A stretch of DNA of 64,000 nucleotides, from assembly GCA_964592155.1 (NCBI GenBank), contig CAZQDA010000003.1:20729-84728 (forward strand), given 5' to 3'. Positions 9,701 through 17,537 of the stretch are shown piece after piece (the first letter of the stretch is position 1; each line of letters opens with the position of its first letter). The position numbers and the translations under genes are program-made. The notes below the pieces were generated by a model. It was not told where the DNA came from. It saw nothing but the letters and a program-made list of their open reading frames with translations, and did no database searches. The DNA comes from Christensenella sp964592155 (GTDB lineage: Bacteria; Bacillota; Clostridia; Christensenellales; Christensenellaceae).

Positions 9701-11466
9701 ACAAACCACGCATATTCATTGGTTGTCGGCCTGCGCAGTCGGATTTCCATGCGCCGGATATTTCCGGCCATAATTTCTCGTACCGCGTCAAGGTCCTCCG
9801 GATAAATAATGTCAAGCGTTTCGATTGTCTTAAGATAGTCCACAATCACCCGCTTTTCAGTTCTCACACTCTCATCAGAATCATTCTGATTCTCATAGGA
9901 GTAAAACACATCTGTTTCCAGAACATATTCGAATAATACATCCGCAGATGTTTCAAATGCCACGCGGTATTTCGCCTGCTCCTTTTCAAGCTCGGCCTGT
10001 ACGCGCTTTTGTTCTGTTATATTGAGTACCACCATAAGATAGACCGGTATGTTTCCCTGCCGTCCGACTTTCTTGCCCTCCATATGAACCCACAAAAGAT
10101 CGCCACTTTTATTCCGGATGCGGTATTCCACAGAAATGGGTTTTCCTTCCTCCACCTGCCTGCGAATCGTCCGTTCCGTTTTTAACCTGTCCTCCTTTTC
10201 CACATGGGAAAGATATCCTTTCCCAAAATCATTTTCTCCCATTTCAAGCATTTCATAAAACGTCTTATTCGCTTCCTCCAGCGAAAAACAATCGTCAAGA
10301 AGTATCTTAACAATTCCTCCTGGCAGGCTGTTGTATGTGGCTTCCCGCTCCCGCTCGAGCTGCTTTTGGGCAGTCACATCCATTAGGGTTCCAAAATAAA
10401 CCGGCCATCCGTCCTGCTCGCCAATGCAGGCAGCCTGCATCTGCATCCATAGGTCTTTCCCATTCCTTTTATATGGAAAATCCAAAAAAGCCGTCTCTCT
10501 TTTTTTTGCGGCCTCACAAACTTTTCGTATATATTTTTTCGCCCATTTGGGCGCAGCCTCAAATACATTTCCATCATGCTCTTCTGGCACAGTTCCAAAA
10601 TATTCAAAATACTTTTCGCTCGCTTCCAGCAGGTAAACCGCATCATCCGTAATTAAAAATCGTCCTGTGATTCCTCCCGCGCTTTCACATGCGAAATTAA
10701 ACGCATTTTTGCTTTGCTCCTCCATGCGTTTTTGCGCGTCAATATTTTTTGCCAGAGTAATCTCTAAAACATCATCATCGTAAGGGTTGTCTATGCGGAT
10801 CACATGGCTGCTCGTCCAGTGGTATAAGCCGTCCTCCTCCATTTGCCTGTGCTCCATATAAATTTCTGTCTTTCCCGCTTCAAAAGCCTTCCGCATCCCC
10901 TCGCGGCTGAATTTTTCCTCAAACTCTTTTTGAAAATCAGGATGAATACTCGAAATGCCCAGTGCCAGTAAATCATCAAAATTCCCTGACGGCGGAAAAA
11001 TCCTCGTTCCATACCGTTCGTATTCAATCAGCGAATAATTATTCTGCGTTAAATTCACAGATATAACCATCGGATACATTTGAGCCGCAACCGCCGCAAG
11101 CTTGCGCCTTTCAAGATCTAGCTCCATCTCTTTTTCCGTCCGGACAAACGGCTCCACAGCAATCAAATAGGCTGGGATTTTATCCTCCCACGCCATTTTG
11201 GTTGCCGTAATGCTGACCGCGCCGCCTGACGGGGTGCGATCATTGATGGTCGTATGGCTTTCCGCTTCGCCAATTTCGGTCAAAGGACAATTGCCGCACA
11301 TCCCTTTCCATAATTCATGGCAAACCGCTCCAACCTCGGCCCTGGGCTCCACCTGCTTTACTCTGTCGTTATAATATAAAATTCGATGATCATCCTGCCT
11401 GATCACATAAATAGCCGTACCCGACAAATGATTTAAAATTGTTTTTAGAGAGTTTTCGTTGTCCAT
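6775..11466 (-). CDS. Multi-PAS hybrid sensor histidine kinase with receiver domain
   Basis: This 1563-aa signalling protein has no obvious membrane helices or signal peptide, so it should sense in the cytoplasm. Reading along it, I count about nine PAS-like modules between residues 1 and 1150. Each ends in a linker such as DVTAQK, NITEQK or RDINQIKE, and the first contains a Cys-rich CGNCPL. Then come the HisKA domain with the phospho-accepting His1186 (motif SHDIRTPMN), a HATPase domain with N box NLLSNALKYT and G boxes, and a C-terminal receiver with Asp1490 in LMDIRMPEMDG. The stop overlaps the shared terminator; the start is the ATG at 11466 after GGGGGAAG. It is a single-gene unit with no partner regulator beside it. 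The signal is unknown. Confidence 0.93.
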   Translation of the reverse strand: MDNENSLKTILNHLSGTAIYVIRQDDHRILYYNDRVKQVEPRAEVGAVCHELWKGMCGNCPLTEIGEAESHTTINDRTPSGGAVSITATKMAWEDKIPAYLIAVEPFVRTEKEMELDLERRKLAAVAAQMYPMVISVNLTQNNYSLIEYERYGTRIFPPSGNFDDLLALGISSIHPDFQKEFEEKFSREGMRKAFEAGKTEIYMEHRQMEEDGLYHWTSSHVIRIDNPYDDDVLEITLAKNIDAQKRMEEQSKNAFNFACESAGGITGRFLITDDAVYLLEASEKYFEYFGTVPEEHDGNVFEAAPKWAKKYIRKVCEAAKKRETAFLDFPYKRNGKDLWMQMQAACIGEQDGWPVYFGTLMDVTAQKQLEREREATYNSLPGGIVKILLDDCFSLEEANKTFYEMLEMGENDFGKGYLSHVEKEDRLKTERTIRRQVEEGKPISVEYRIRNKSGDLLWVHMEGKKVGRQGNIPVYLMVVLNITEQKRVQAELEKEQAKYRVAFETSADVLFEYVLETDVFYSYENQNDSDESVRTEKRVIVDYLKTIETLDIIYPEDLDAVREIMAGNIRRMEIRLRRPTTNEYAWFVFQGDAIREGGKVVRIIGTLRDINQIKENEDKNAYLQRICNFVCNKDYQLLAAIDLKTGNYHCAYLPEDGPFSRAPADGNYERECGAFIGGSVYKEDQEMAEREFRIENILGHLNQNNHEHNIFYRVLEMDGSIHWKSMTFSYFDRDKNTLLAAARDMQAFQDAKLKEKIVNQTLEVAIDRIYDKVIYLNLSKNKFEFIKSRGTYDDRKDPRDMEFESVVLPRIHPADRQGFYQKMNKNALLEVFAKGENYSYAECRRLGKDGEYHWTLTSAVRMEDNSFGDIMAMIMVSTIDDRKWMEQERQEFTAGVTALFEDSVTLNITKGTYVWHRSHKPWDGGREQGVYEQDSEKYSEAVLYPADRDAFWAAFSLDALRKRFAKGEKKIRRELRVFTPEGYRWVEITAVSIENMVSDDQKAILISRDIHELHMAKEERENANRRFASAANSLYDTIYEGDLTTGEMFIWQNQNDGEGLECVPAAFTLDQHFEKMEQEIIHPDYKAEYRRLFRSSALFSAFQRGQREVYLEAPRLMPNGSYRWYSMQAQCVMYDADRFRVMLYLKDLEDAKTEEESKRTALQDALELARQANHAKTDFLSRMSHDIRTPMNAIIGMAGIAAESTADTKKVEGCLKQIDVSAKFLLSLINDILDMSKIESGKMDMIKERFDLRALVKDITGVVYAQAYYKEQKLDVSVDDAVEEEYIGDVLRLNQVLMNLLSNALKYTGQQGKIALDIAVAEEHEGSSKLRFTIEDNGIGMSKEFLDRLFDPFEQEHAMGGRVFEGTGLGLSITQNLVRLMQGSISVKSTVGKGSCFTVVLPLERTSELSGSSSKAHRRIKQNHVPAEKEIQFKQERILLVEDNEINLEIARELLETKGLKVEHVENGKKAVECFMAAPDGYYQAILMDIRMPEMDGLEATQKIRAMKKEGAQKIPILAMTANAFQEEIEYARQIGMNDYLTKPIDGDILFGALAQAFYGKR

Positions 11467-11701
11467 TCCACGCTTCCCCCAACGTTGCCTAAACGCAAAA
11501 TCCGCTTTTCGAATAAAAATGCCAAATTAATTTGTTTTCTGCGTATAGATTTGTCTCACGGCATAATTCATCAAATTTCATTGCATTCCATTCCGGTTGA
11601 GTATTGTTTCATATTATTATAATCACAAACGGATAGAAAATATCCACAAATTTTAAATATGATGTTTTTCAACGAAAATTATCGTTTCGTTGCGCCATAA
11701 A

Positions 11702-11744
11702 AGCCCCCCGCACACGCAATGCGTGTGTGCAGGGCTAATTTTTT
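11702..11744. terminator. GC-rich terminator-like hairpin
   Basis: AGCCCC plus GCACACGC pairs with GCGTGTGTGC plus AGGGCT around an AAT loop, followed by AATTTTTT on the plus strand. The minus side also ends in TTTTAT, so it may work both ways. Confidence 0.6.
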
Positions 11745-11906
11745 GATTGTTTCACATATGCGTCCCTGTTTTTAATGTTATCCCATACAACCTGGGTTTA
11801 TTATTAATGCATAATAACTCATGTGCCATACAAATCATCTGCTCTGCAGAGCTCTCGGAATCTGTATGCACGTGTATGTGAAGGTTCTATCAGCGGGCCA
11901 TGAGTT

Positions 11907-11932
11907 AAAAGGGCGGTAACTCCGCCCTTTTT
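11907..11932. terminator. Terminator-like hairpin next to a gap
   Basis: AAAAGGGCGG pairs with CCGCCCTTTT around a 5-nt loop, with a T-run after it on the plus strand and the A-run mirrored on the minus strand. It probably ends the MBL-hydrolase transcript, though the 100-N gap lies between them. Confidence 0.6.
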
Positions 11933-11938
11933 GGGTTG

Positions 11939-12038
11939 NNNNNNNNNNNNNNNNNNNNNNNNNNNNNNNNNNNNNNNNNNNNNNNNNNNNNNNNNNNNNN
12001 NNNNNNNNNNNNNNNNNNNNNNNNNNNNNNNNNNNNNN
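11939..12038. other. Assembly gap (100 N)
   Basis: Exactly 100 N, a standard scaffold placeholder. Only 5 bases (GGTTG) repeat at its two edges, so an overlap cannot be claimed. Confidence 0.95.
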
Positions 12039-12063
12039 GGTTGGCGCTTTACGCTCGTAATCG

Positions 12064-12876
12064 CTAAAATTCCATAACAATACCCACGCGCAATTGGTCA
12101 ACTCTTTCTCCCAGTTCTTCTTTGAGGATTGCGAATGGCTTTGCACCCGTGCAATGCCCTGTATATATTTTTTCAACGCCCGTCGTTTTGAGCCGTTTTG
12201 CAAGCGCTCTGACCTTCGCCTCCGGTTGATTATATATATGAAAGCCACCTACAAACGCTTTCATTTTTTTCTTTGGAAAGGTCTGCTCTATTTCACCAAT
12301 GATGCCATCCACTCCGGCATGGGAGCAACTGTTAAAAACAACAAGTCCTTCCCCTGTATCAAAGACAAGGCTTTGTTCGTGAGCAAACTGATCCGGCGTC
12401 CATTTGCCTTGTTGCTTCACATACATATTGTTTTTCCTGCCTATTTCCGAAAGCCCTGATATTTTATGGGGTATCAAATAAATGCCCTCCGCCAGCCTAT
12501 AATCTCCGTCGACACGAACAAACCGGTCACGATACTCGAATAGGATATTCCTTGGCAGACCAATATATTTGCGGATGAACCATTTTTTAAAGTAGCAATT
12601 TTCTTTGGCGTCAGCACGAAGGTAAAACTTCGCTTTTTGATTCGCGGCAAAAAATGCCCTCAGTCCGTCAGCATGGTCGTAGTGCGCGTGAGACAATACC
12701 CCAAAATCAACGTTCGCTATATCGATGCTGAGCTTTTCCGCGTTTTCCAGAAATAGCGCCGAGGCTCCCGCGTCAAGTAAAATGCGATTCGAACCACTTT
12801 GAATAAAAATACTAAGCCCCCATTCGCCATGTAAATTTTCATTTGCAATATTGTCCGCCAAAACAGTTGCCCTCAT
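12064..12876 (-). CDS. MBL-fold metallohydrolase
   Basis: The 270-aa protein carries the metallo-beta-lactamase signature HxHxDH at residues 63-68 (SHAHYDHADG) and later metal ligands in SCSHAG and a GGFH segment. Its overall plan resembles the subgroup named after dihydropterin-type MBL proteins (COG1237), whose physiological substrates are mostly unknown. The ATG at 12876 follows GAGGAGG. A minus-strand TATAAT at 12906-12911 lies just upstream. It is monocistronic, with no neighbour suggesting a pathway. Confidence 0.82.
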   Translation of the reverse strand: MRATVLADNIANENLHGEWGLSIFIQSGSNRILLDAGASALFLENAEKLSIDIANVDFGVLSHAHYDHADGLRAFFAANQKAKFYLRADAKENCYFKKWFIRKYIGLPRNILFEYRDRFVRVDGDYRLAEGIYLIPHKISGLSEIGRKNNMYVKQQGKWTPDQFAHEQSLVFDTGEGLVVFNSCSHAGVDGIIGEIEQTFPKKKMKAFVGGFHIYNQPEAKVRALAKRLKTTGVEKIYTGHCTGAKPFAILKEELGERVDQLRVGIVMEF

Positions 12877-13114
12877 CTTTGCCTCCTCACTAACGTGCGT
12901 TTTTCATTATAGTATCATATTGCGCCCAATTGAGCACAGCTCCATTGCATTTCTTCAGGCTTTACTTCCAGACCGTATTTTTACTATATCACTTCTTTGT
13001 ATATTGCGAAATACGATATAAGGACTTGTTTTCATCCAGCGCCTTAACGACACTGACTTTTCACTTGTTTGCCACCCTTAACACGACCGTTCCACATGTT
13101 CAGTGGACTAAAGT
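12877..13114. other. Intergenic region between MBL hydrolase and rarA
   Basis: Apart from the -10 element TATAAT at 12906-12911 (minus) for the MBL gene, nothing convincing is seen. An ORF on the plus strand here runs through the 3' half of rarA and has no coding character. Confidence 0.4.
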
Positions 13115-13168
13115 CCCTTACACGAATAAAGAGCGAAGGCCTGCCTTCGCTCTTTATTCGTGTAAGGG
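13115..13168. terminator. Perfect 26-bp inverted repeat, probable rarA terminator
   Basis: Positions 13115-13140 are the exact reverse complement of 13143-13168, with only a CT between them. The inner part (GAGCGAAGGC with GCCTTCGCTC, followed by TTTATT) looks like a terminator core in either direction, and T5 follows on the plus strand. The rarA stop is 11 bp away. Confidence 0.75.
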
Positions 13169-13178
13169 TTTTTACGCC

Positions 13179-14504
13179 TTATTCAGGCTTTTGTTCCTTT
13201 TTTTCCTTGCCTGTAAAACGGCGGTATTCATGCACCTTTTGCTCATACCCCTGCATGGATGGCTGGTAGAATACCGCGTCCTTGAGCTCATCCGGCAAAT
13301 ATTGCTGCTTTACATAATGCCGCGGATAATCGTGTACATACTTATAATCTTTTCCTTTTTGCTCGTGCCTTGCCTTTTCAAAATTCGTATCCTGCAAATA
13401 CGCCGGAACGTTTTGCCGCTTTACCTCGCGCGCGGCACGCGCAGCGGCGTCTACCGCCAGCAGTACGCTGTTGCTCTTGGGCGATTCACACAGATAGATG
13501 ATCGCCTGCGCGATATTGAGCCGCGCCTCCGGCATACCGTTAAAATCCAGCGCCTGCATGGCCGCAACGCATTGATTGAGCACACTGGGGTTCGCAAGCC
13601 CCACATCCTCCGACGCGTGCGCAATCATGCGCCGCACTGGTACGCGCGGGTCTACCCCCGCGTAGATCATGCGCGCAAACCAGAAAAGCGCCGCGTCGCT
13701 GTCGCTTCCGCGCAGCGATTTACAGAAGGCGGACAGCATATCGTAATATTCATTGTCATCCATGCGCACGGCGCGCTGCTGGATGGATTGCTCCGCAATC
13801 TCAAGCGTGATATGGATCGTTCCTTTTTTATCCGGCTTGGTCGTTAGTACCGCAAGCTCCAGCGCATTGAGCGCACTGCGGATATCCCCGTTTGAGACCG
13901 ACGCCCAGTGGGAAACCGCGTCATCGTCAAGGGTGAGGTCCATATTACCAAAACCGCGCTCTTTATCCTGTGCCGCGCGGAAAACCGCTTTTTTGATATC
14001 CTCTTCCGTAAGCCCATAAAATTCAAACAAGCGGCAGCGCGAAACAATGGCGCTCGTCATGGCGGCCATCGGATTTTCTGTGGTAGAGCCGATGAGCTTG
14101 ATAATGCCGCTTTCCATCGCCGGAAGCACGCTGTCTGACTGTGATTTTGACCAGCGGTGGCACTCGTCAAGCAGCAGGAAGCTTTCCCGGCCGTACATTT
14201 TAAGGGTTGACTCCGCCTGGTCGATCACCTCTCGCACATCTTTTACGCCGCTTGTGACCGCGTTTAATTTATAAAAATCGCTGCCCGTGGTTTGCGCAAT
14301 GATCGCGGCGAGCGTGCTTTTTCCGCAGCCCGGCGGCCCCCAGAAAATGCACGAGCCAAGCTTATCCGCCTCGATTGCACGACGCAAAAGTGTGCCCTTG
14401 CCCACAATATGTTCCTGCCCCAAAAACTCGTCCAGTGTTTGAGGGCGCATCCGGTCTGCAAGCGGCGCGTTCTTTTTTAAATTTCCGGAAAACAGATCGT
14501 CCAT
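13179..14504 (-). CDS. rarA: RarA/MgsA family AAA ATPase, replication-associated recombination protein
   Basis: RarA acts at stalled replication forks. The 441-aa protein has the family's normal length, with Walker A GPPGCGKST (56-63), Walker B LLLDECH (about 110-116) and the C-terminal tetramerisation domain (WFARMIYAGVDPR, then AHASEDVGLANP). The ATG at 14504 follows AAGAGG. Immediately upstream is a 100-N gap with duplicated edges. No clear operon partner exists. Confidence 0.95.
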   Translation of the reverse strand: MDDLFSGNLKKNAPLADRMRPQTLDEFLGQEHIVGKGTLLRRAIEADKLGSCIFWGPPGCGKSTLAAIIAQTTGSDFYKLNAVTSGVKDVREVIDQAESTLKMYGRESFLLLDECHRWSKSQSDSVLPAMESGIIKLIGSTTENPMAAMTSAIVSRCRLFEFYGLTEEDIKKAVFRAAQDKERGFGNMDLTLDDDAVSHWASVSNGDIRSALNALELAVLTTKPDKKGTIHITLEIAEQSIQQRAVRMDDNEYYDMLSAFCKSLRGSDSDAALFWFARMIYAGVDPRVPVRRMIAHASEDVGLANPSVLNQCVAAMQALDFNGMPEARLNIAQAIIYLCESPKSNSVLLAVDAAARAAREVKRQNVPAYLQDTNFEKARHEQKGKDYKYVHDYPRHYVKQQYLPDELKDAVFYQPSMQGYEQKVHEYRRFTGKEKKEQKPE

Positions 14505-14529
14505 TGAATTCCTCTTTTATCTTTATATT

Positions 14530-14629
14530 NNNNNNNNNNNNNNNNNNNNNNNNNNNNNNNNNNNNNNNNNNNNNNNNNNNNNNNNNNNNNNNNNNNNNNN
14601 NNNNNNNNNNNNNNNNNNNNNNNNNNNNN
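14530..14629. other. Assembly gap (100 N) with 15-bp overlapping edges
   Basis: The 15 bases TTTTATCTTTATATT occur at 14515-14529 and again at 14630-14644, flush with the Ns. The contigs most likely overlap here and no sequence is missing between rarA and serC. Confidence 0.85.
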
Positions 14630-14730
14630 TTTTATCTTTATATTCTATCTTTATTATATACCATTTGCCTTGCAAATTCAGTCTGTTTTGTGCAAATTTT
14701 AAGCGGCGCGGCGCATTGGCGCGAATTTTA

Positions 14731-14759
14731 TTGAAAACACCCCTTATCCGTATTATAAT
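14731..14759 (+). promoter_or_regulatory. Promoter of serC
   Basis: TTGAAA (14731-14736), an exact 17-bp spacer and TATAAT (14754-14759) sit 40 bp before the serC ATG. This is a near-consensus vegetative promoter. Confidence 0.88.
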
Positions 14760-14798
14760 TGTATTTGTATGAATATCCATTTTTAGGAGGATAACCCA

Positions 14799-15881
14799 AT
14801 GCAAAGAGTGTACAATTTTTCGGCCGGTCCTGCGTGCCTGCCGCTTGAAGTGCTTGAGGAAGCGCAAAACCATTTTATTACTTATCACGACAGCGGCATG
14901 AACGTGATGGAAATGAGCCATCGCTCCAAAGATTATCAGGACATCATCGATACGGCCGAAGCCGATTTGCGCGAGCTGATGAACATTCCTGACAACTACA
15001 GCGTGCTTTTTCTGCAGGGCGGCGCATCTTTGCAGTTTGCAATGGTTCCTTTAAACCTGATGGTAAAGTATAAAAAAGCGCATTTTGTGAAAACCGGTCA
15101 GTGGGCGAAAAAAGCGATCGAGCAGGCCAAAAAGTTTGGCGAGGCAAATGTAGTCGCATCGTCTGAAGATAAGACCTTCTCCTATATTCCGCATCTCACA
15201 GCCGACATGTTTACGCCGGACGCGGACTATGTACACATTACATCCAACAACACGATTTACGGAACAAAGTTTACAAAACTTCCGCCTGTTGGAAACCTTC
15301 CGCTCGTTTCGGATATGTCCTCTTTTATTCTCTCTGAAGAAATCAATGTCGCGGACTATGGCCTGATCTACGCGGGCGCGCAGAAAAACATCGGACCTGC
15401 AGGTGTGACGATTGTGATTATCAGAAATGACCTCATCGGTCATGCACCGGACAGCGTTCCGACCATGCTAAATTATAAGACCCATTCGGAGGAAGGCTCT
15501 ATGTTCAATACTCCGCCTACCTACGCGATCTACATGGCGGGTCTTGTCTTTCAGCATCTGAAAAAACTAGGCGGCGTAGGCGAAATGGAAAAAATTAACA
15601 AGGAAAAGGCTGCAATGATGTATGACTTCCTTGATAATTCTTCGCTTTTCAGCGCAACCGTGCAGGGAAAAGACCGCTCTTTGATGAACATTCCTTTTGT
15701 GACGGGCGACGAAGCCCTTGACAGTGAATTTATTGCGGGTGCAAAAAAGGCCGGACTTATGAACCTGAAGGGTCACCGCAGCGTGGGCGGCATGAGGGCG
15801 AGCATCTACAATGCCATGCCTATGGACGGCGTGCGTTCCCTGATTGCGTATATGGCAAAATTTGAGGATGCGCACAAATAA
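14799..15881 (+). CDS. serC: Phosphoserine aminotransferase
   Basis: SerC converts 3-phosphohydroxypyruvate and glutamate to phosphoserine and 2-oxoglutarate, with PLP. The 360-aa protein begins with the family signature YNFSAGPA and has the PLP-binding lysine at about Lys196 (AGAQKNIGPAG). The C-terminal region GHRSVGGMRASIYNA is also characteristic. The start is secure because TAGGAGG lies 8 nt before the ATG. It is followed after 36 bp by the 3-phosphoglycerate dehydrogenase gene, giving a serine-biosynthesis operon. Confidence 0.97.
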   Translation: MQRVYNFSAGPACLPLEVLEEAQNHFITYHDSGMNVMEMSHRSKDYQDIIDTAEADLRELMNIPDNYSVLFLQGGASLQFAMVPLNLMVKYKKAHFVKTGQWAKKAIEQAKKFGEANVVASSEDKTFSYIPHLTADMFTPDADYVHITSNNTIYGTKFTKLPPVGNLPLVSDMSSFILSEEINVADYGLIYAGAQKNIGPAGVTIVIIRNDLIGHAPDSVPTMLNYKTHSEEGSMFNTPPTYAIYMAGLVFQHLKKLGGVGEMEKINKEKAAMMYDFLDNSSLFSATVQGKDRSLMNIPFVTGDEALDSEFIAGAKKAGLMNLKGHRSVGGMRASIYNAMPMDGVRSLIAYMAKFEDAHK

Positions 15882-15917
15882 AATCCTGTCCTAAAAACGA
15901 CTGAAGGAGAATACGAT

Positions 15918-17087
15918 ATGTATAATATCAAAAAGCTGAATAAAATATCCCCTGTGATTTATGATTTCCTGCCAAAGGAAAACTATAATGTTTCCTCCCA
16001 CCTTGAGGACAGCGAGTGCGAGGCTTTCATCGTGCGCAGCGCGGACTGCCACAATATGGAATTTTCAAACGAAGTGCTGGCAATCGCGCGCGCGGGCGCG
16101 GGTACGAACAATATTCCGATTGAAAAATGCACTGATCAGGGCATCGTGGTTTTTAACACGCCGGGCGCAAATGCCAACGGCGTAAAAGAGTTAGTGCTGG
16201 GCGGTATGATTTCCGCTTCACGCAACCTGCCGGAAGCTTACGACTGGGCCAAGACCTTGAAAGGACAGGGCGCGGAAGTGCCCAAGCTGGTGGAAAAAGG
16301 CAAAGGGCAATTTGTGGGCGGAGAGCTTAAGGGTAAGACGCTAGGTGTAATCGGCCTTGGAGCAATCGGCATCATGGTTGCAAACGCGGCTACCGCAATC
16401 GGCATGAATGTAATCGGCTACGATCCATTTCTTTCGGTGGACAAAGCATGGTCTATTTCCATGTATACGCACAAGGCGGAAAAGCTGGACGAGCTGCTGG
16501 AAAAGGCGGATTTCATTACCCTGCACATTCCGCAGAACGACAAAACAAAAGGCTTTTTGAGTACGCCTGAGTTTTCCAAGATGAAGGACGGCGTGATTAT
16601 TCTCAATTTTGCGCGTGGCGGGCTTGTAAAAACAACTTCCCTGTTTGACGCAATCGAGAGCGGCAAGGTCAAAAAATATGTGACGGACTTTCCTGACGAC
16701 GACATGATTTGCCATCCCAATGTTCTTGCGATCCCGCATTTGGGCGCTTCTACGCCGGAAAGCGAGGAAAACTGCGCGGTGATGGCTGCACAGCAACTGC
16801 GTGATTTCTTTGAAACAGGTTCTATTGTAAATTCCGTCAACATGCCGGAGTGCGTGGTTCCTGTGTCCGACGCTGCGCGCCTCACGATCCTGCACAAAAA
16901 TTCACCGAACATGGTTGGGCAAATCACCAATAAAATTGCGAACTATGATCTCAACATTGCGGATATGGCGAACAAATCGCGCGGGGACATTGCCTATACA
17001 GTCATGAGCCTTGACCACGAGATTACCGCCGAAGCGGTGGCGGAGCTTTCCCAGATTGACGGCGTAATCAAAGTGCGCGTGATTTGA
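15918..17087 (+). CDS. serA: D-3-phosphoglycerate dehydrogenase
   Basis: This catalyses the first step of serine synthesis, oxidising 3-phosphoglycerate with NAD. The 389-aa protein has the D-isomer hydroxyacid dehydrogenase fold with the NAD motif GLGAIG (about 143-148), the catalytic arginine in NFARGGLV, the HLGAST motif, and a C-terminal ACT domain (about 320-389) that would bind serine for feedback control. It lacks the extra ASB domain of long SerA forms. GAAGGAG lies before the ATG, and the gene is co-transcribed with serC. Confidence 0.94.
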   Translation: MYNIKKLNKISPVIYDFLPKENYNVSSHLEDSECEAFIVRSADCHNMEFSNEVLAIARAGAGTNNIPIEKCTDQGIVVFNTPGANANGVKELVLGGMISASRNLPEAYDWAKTLKGQGAEVPKLVEKGKGQFVGGELKGKTLGVIGLGAIGIMVANAATAIGMNVIGYDPFLSVDKAWSISMYTHKAEKLDELLEKADFITLHIPQNDKTKGFLSTPEFSKMKDGVIILNFARGGLVKTTSLFDAIESGKVKKYVTDFPDDDMICHPNVLAIPHLGASTPESEENCAVMAAQQLRDFFETGSIVNSVNMPECVVPVSDAARLTILHKNSPNMVGQITNKIANYDLNIADMANKSRGDIAYTVMSLDHEITAEAVAELSQIDGVIKVRVI

Positions 17088-17100
17088 ACCGGTAACTGAT

Positions 17101-17310
17101 ATGACTGAAAAAAAATGGGGCATTACGCTCATCATCACCAGCGTGGTTTTGATAACGGCAATTTCGCTGCTGTTCTTTACCCTGAAAGCGCCGGATATGT
17201 CCGTGCAGGTGCAGTGGGCGATCAGGATTTTCGCGATTGCGGCCTGTGTCGCGCAGTTTGTGGTATTTATTATGTTTTCAAAATCTTATAAAAAGAATAA
17301 AAAGTGGTGA
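17101..17310 (+). CDS. Small membrane protein of unknown function
   Basis: A 69-aa ORF encodes two hydrophobic helices (about residues 8-27 and 40-60), a positively charged N-terminus and a Lys-rich tail ending KKNKKW. It follows serA by 13 bp and ends before the terminator of that operon, which supports a real gene. The ribosome site is weak. I do not recognise the family, and no link to serine synthesis is evident. Confidence 0.6.
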   Translation: MTEKKWGITLIITSVVLITAISLLFFTLKAPDMSVQVQWAIRIFAIAACVAQFVVFIMFSKSYKKNKKW

Positions 17311-17326
17311 ATGATCCGTATAAATC

Positions 17327-17369
17327 AAAGAGGCAGCCTCAGTAACAAAGCTGAAGCTGCCTCTTTTTT
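17327..17369 (+). terminator. Terminator of the serC-serA operon
   Basis: AAAGAGGCAGC pairs with GCTGCCTCTTT, with a second CTCAG/CTGAA pairing inside and TTTTTT after the stem. Confidence 0.92.
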
Positions 17370-17394
17370 GTACTCAGGTCTGGGTAATATCGAT

Positions 17395-17494
17395 NNNNNN
17401 NNNNNNNNNNNNNNNNNNNNNNNNNNNNNNNNNNNNNNNNNNNNNNNNNNNNNNNNNNNNNNNNNNNNNNNNNNNNNNNNNNNNNNNNNNNNNN
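17395..17494. other. Assembly gap (100 N)
   Basis: Exactly 100 N. The two edges share no repeated sequence, so real sequence may be missing here, downstream of the DUF4417 gene. Confidence 0.95.
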
Positions 17495-17537
17495 CCGCCC
17501 CTATATTTCCCGCCGGAACTAAATCCCCTGCCGCCCA

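Larger units (their letters stand above)
11467..11938. other. Gene-poor stretch upstream of the PAS kinase
   Basis: About 470 bases with no convincing gene. It contains AT-rich promoter-like sequence (TATAAT on the minus strand near 11615-11622) and two hairpins described separately. No tRNA or riboswitch was recognised. Confidence 0.5.

Noticed and set aside
11835..12248. Frame spanning the first gap
   Set aside because: It is read through 100 N, and its tail is antisense noise over the MBL gene.
12930..13847. 305-codon frame on the plus strand over rarA
   Set aside because: It is antisense to rarA beyond 13179, with no motifs.
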